Positions 59,465 through 60,426 of a stretch of 60,426 bases of DNA are shown here, piece after piece. The notes under the pieces were generated by a model. The model searched no databases, was not told where the DNA came from, and saw only the letters and a program-made list of their open reading frames with translations. Each line of letters opens with the position of its first letter. Position 1 is the first letter of the stretch. Location: assembly GCA_947302715.1 (NCBI GenBank), contig CAMYVY010000013.1, forward strand, positions 1 to 60,426, given 5' to 3'. This DNA comes from an uncultured Clostridia bacterium (GTDB taxonomy: Bacteria; Bacillota; Clostridia; Peptostreptococcales; Anaerovoracaceae). A program made the position numbers and the translations under genes.

Positions 59465-60426
59465 TCACTTTACAAACAGTTTCTTCAAGTCACTTCTTAT
59501 AACCAACCAAATCGATACTGCCAACAACCAGCACCATAGTAGTGCATTGCTCTCATCGCCGGTCCTTGGGACTGCATTCGTTGTTTTTTCGGATGCAGGA
59601 GCCGTTTTGGTCGGAGTAGTTTTGTTGTTGCTGCTCGGATTCGCGTTGTCGCTCGTATTGCCATCCGTGTTATTGTTCGCGTTATCGCTCGTATTGCCAT
59701 CCGTGTTATTGTTCGTGTTATCGCTTGTGTTATTATCCGTGTCGTTTGTATTTGGATTCGTGCTATCGTTTGTATTATCGTCCGTGTTATCGCTTGTATT
59801 ATCGTCCGGGTTCTCCTGCTGTTCTGGGTTGACCGTAAACTCTGCCGTTGCACTTCCATCCTCAAACTGCGCGGTCAAAGTATGTACTCCAACGGAGATC
59901 GTTTCCAGGAAGGATGGCTGCAACTCGATAATGACACTGCCGCTTTGGGTTGTGTAGTTCACTTCTCCGGAGTCATCCTTTTCGGGAACAGTCTCTTCAT
60001 CCACTTTGATTTCTGTGAAAAGATCAAAGGTGGCAGCATCATCGATTGAACGCTCGAAAGTAAAACCAAGCGTGTCCTCGCTTCCCTTTGTCCACTCACC
60101 TCCGTCACCGGCTGTATTACGGTAGAAAATGATTGTCGGCTCGAGTTTCGGGATGGAGCGCGTTTCAGTATGGGATGCGTTGCGCATGCAGGTACGCTTC
60201 TCCACGCCTTCCTCGGTTTCGGTTGCCTCTTTCGTTACAATCCATCTGCCCCAGTCGTGGCCAGTTCTTCCTATCAACTTTGTATCACGTGAAAGTTCTA
60301 CCTTGCACTCTATACAATAGACTACTTCGTCGTAACTTCCCACTGCCGAGCAGCTCGCAGGCACTTCGTTCTCACGCACGGCTTCGCCCGGTGTATGCGG
60401 AAGCTTGTCGATCGTCTTTGTCTCGC
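59465..60426 (-). CDS. Sortase-anchored surface protein, 3' part (5' end outside the window)
   Basis: The frame remains open to the window edge, so this is the C-terminal 320 residues of a longer protein. Near the edge is a module seen in Clostridia surface proteins (HTPGEAVRENEVPASCSAVGSYDEVVYC, then GHDWG), then an Ig-like region, a low-complexity repeat of Asn, Thr, Asp, Gly (about 75 residues), and a sorting signal: VPRTGDES, hydrophobic helix, RSDLKKLFVK. VPRTG is a variant of LPXTG, so a sortase with relaxed or different specificity is implied. No sortase gene is in the window. Confidence 0.85.
   Translation of the reverse strand, partial: ETKTIDKLPHTPGEAVRENEVPASCSAVGSYDEVVYCIECKVELSRDTKLIGRTGHDWGRWIVTKEATETEEGVEKRTCMRNASHTETRSIPKLEPTIIFYRNTAGDGGEWTKGSEDTLGFTFERSIDDAATFDLFTEIKVDEETVPEKDDSGEVNYTTQSGSVIIELQPSFLETISVGVHTLTAQFEDGSATAEFTVNPEQQENPDDNTSDNTDDNTNDSTNPNTNDTDNNTSDNTNNNTDGNTSDNANNNTDGNTSDNANPSSNNKTTPTKTAPASEKTTNAVPRTGDESNALLWCWLLAVSIWLVIRSDLKKLFVK
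59640..59815 (-). repeat. Low-complexity repeats encoding the surface protein stalk
   Basis: Repeated 9-15 bp blocks (plus strand TCGCTCGTATTGCCATCCGTG and relatives) encode tetrapeptide-like NTDN, NTSDN and NTDGN units. Likely a flexible wall-spanning stalk and prone to length change. Confidence 0.8.

Noticed and set aside
1..60426. tRNA or rRNA genes
   Set aside because: No cloverleaf with TTCGA-type arms and CCA end, or rRNA-like stretch, was recognised in the intergenic regions.

Overview
The window reads as a chromosomal segment of an anaerobic, amino-acid-fermenting, low-GC Gram-positive bacterium, most likely class Clostridia. An Anaerovoracaceae/Peptostreptococcales-type organism is a guess from gene content and cannot be settled from the sequence alone. 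The support is: two oxygen-sensitive [FeFe] hydrogenases, a complete histidine-to-glutamate pathway using the tetrahydrofolate route, ATP-type PEP carboxykinase, many lipoprotein substrate-binding proteins, a sortase-type surface protein, strong AGGAGG ribosome sites and clear TTGACA/TATAAT promoters. No rRNA, tRNA, CRISPR array, phage or transposase gene was seen.

Layout. 1-5.9 kb: a partial dispersed repeat, a DMT-family transporter, a PhzF-like protein, and a leftward run of prepilin peptidase, TruA, dCMP deaminase and a MATE exporter. 6.0-8.3 kb: an ECF-type sigma factor with a membrane-anchored von Willebrand A protein. 8.4-13.1 kb: two divergent MurE-like ligases and PckA. 13.3-17.0 kb: a heterodimeric ABC exporter. 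17.1-22.7 kb: a five-gene peptide importer (oppA-B-C-D-F) with an unusual repeat-bearing leader. 22.8-23.5 kb: a seven-copy, 95-bp tandem array of palindrome-ended units. 23.7-31.9 kb: MscS and the hut operon (hutH-hutU-hutI-fchA-ftcD). 32-36 kb: CstA with two small unknown proteins, a cyclophilin lipoprotein and an unknown 108-residue protein. 36.1-44.1 kb: two convergent hydrogenase operons. 44.1-48.5 kb: Hsp33, a NitT/TauT-type importer and a lipoprotein. 48.6-53.2 kb: a sugar ABC importer. 53.3-57.5 kb: a DUF1015 protein, an unknown protein, peptidase E and an M3 peptidase. 57.6-60.4 kb: a flavodoxin with a decayed paralogue, a divergent LysR regulator, and the 3' part of a sortase-anchored protein.

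Together the genes describe peptide and amino-acid fermentation. Peptides enter through Opp and are cut by M3/S51-type peptidases; histidine goes to glutamate plus a one-carbon unit on folate; reductant from fermentation is vented as H2 by a trimeric NAD-linked hydrogenase and by a second hydrogenase paired with a GltD-type flavoprotein.

The most unusual signal is not a gene. Short tandem repeats are concentrated at gene boundaries between 13 and 31 kb. At the 3' ends of mscS, fchA and hutI the repeat unit contains the end of the coding sequence including its stop codon, so gene tails appear to have been tandemly duplicated downstream. Next to these lies the 95-bp array, whose unit recurs in partial form at the left edge of the window, which indicates a dispersed family. 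The opp operon has repeats and a strong 5' hairpin in its leader and a cluster of nested hairpins between oppA and oppB. Other points of note: an M3 peptidase that has lost the first histidine of its zinc motif, a histidine ammonia-lyase with Ser-Ser-Gly in place of Ala-Ser-Gly, and a sugar-binding lipoprotein with a C-terminal membrane segment.
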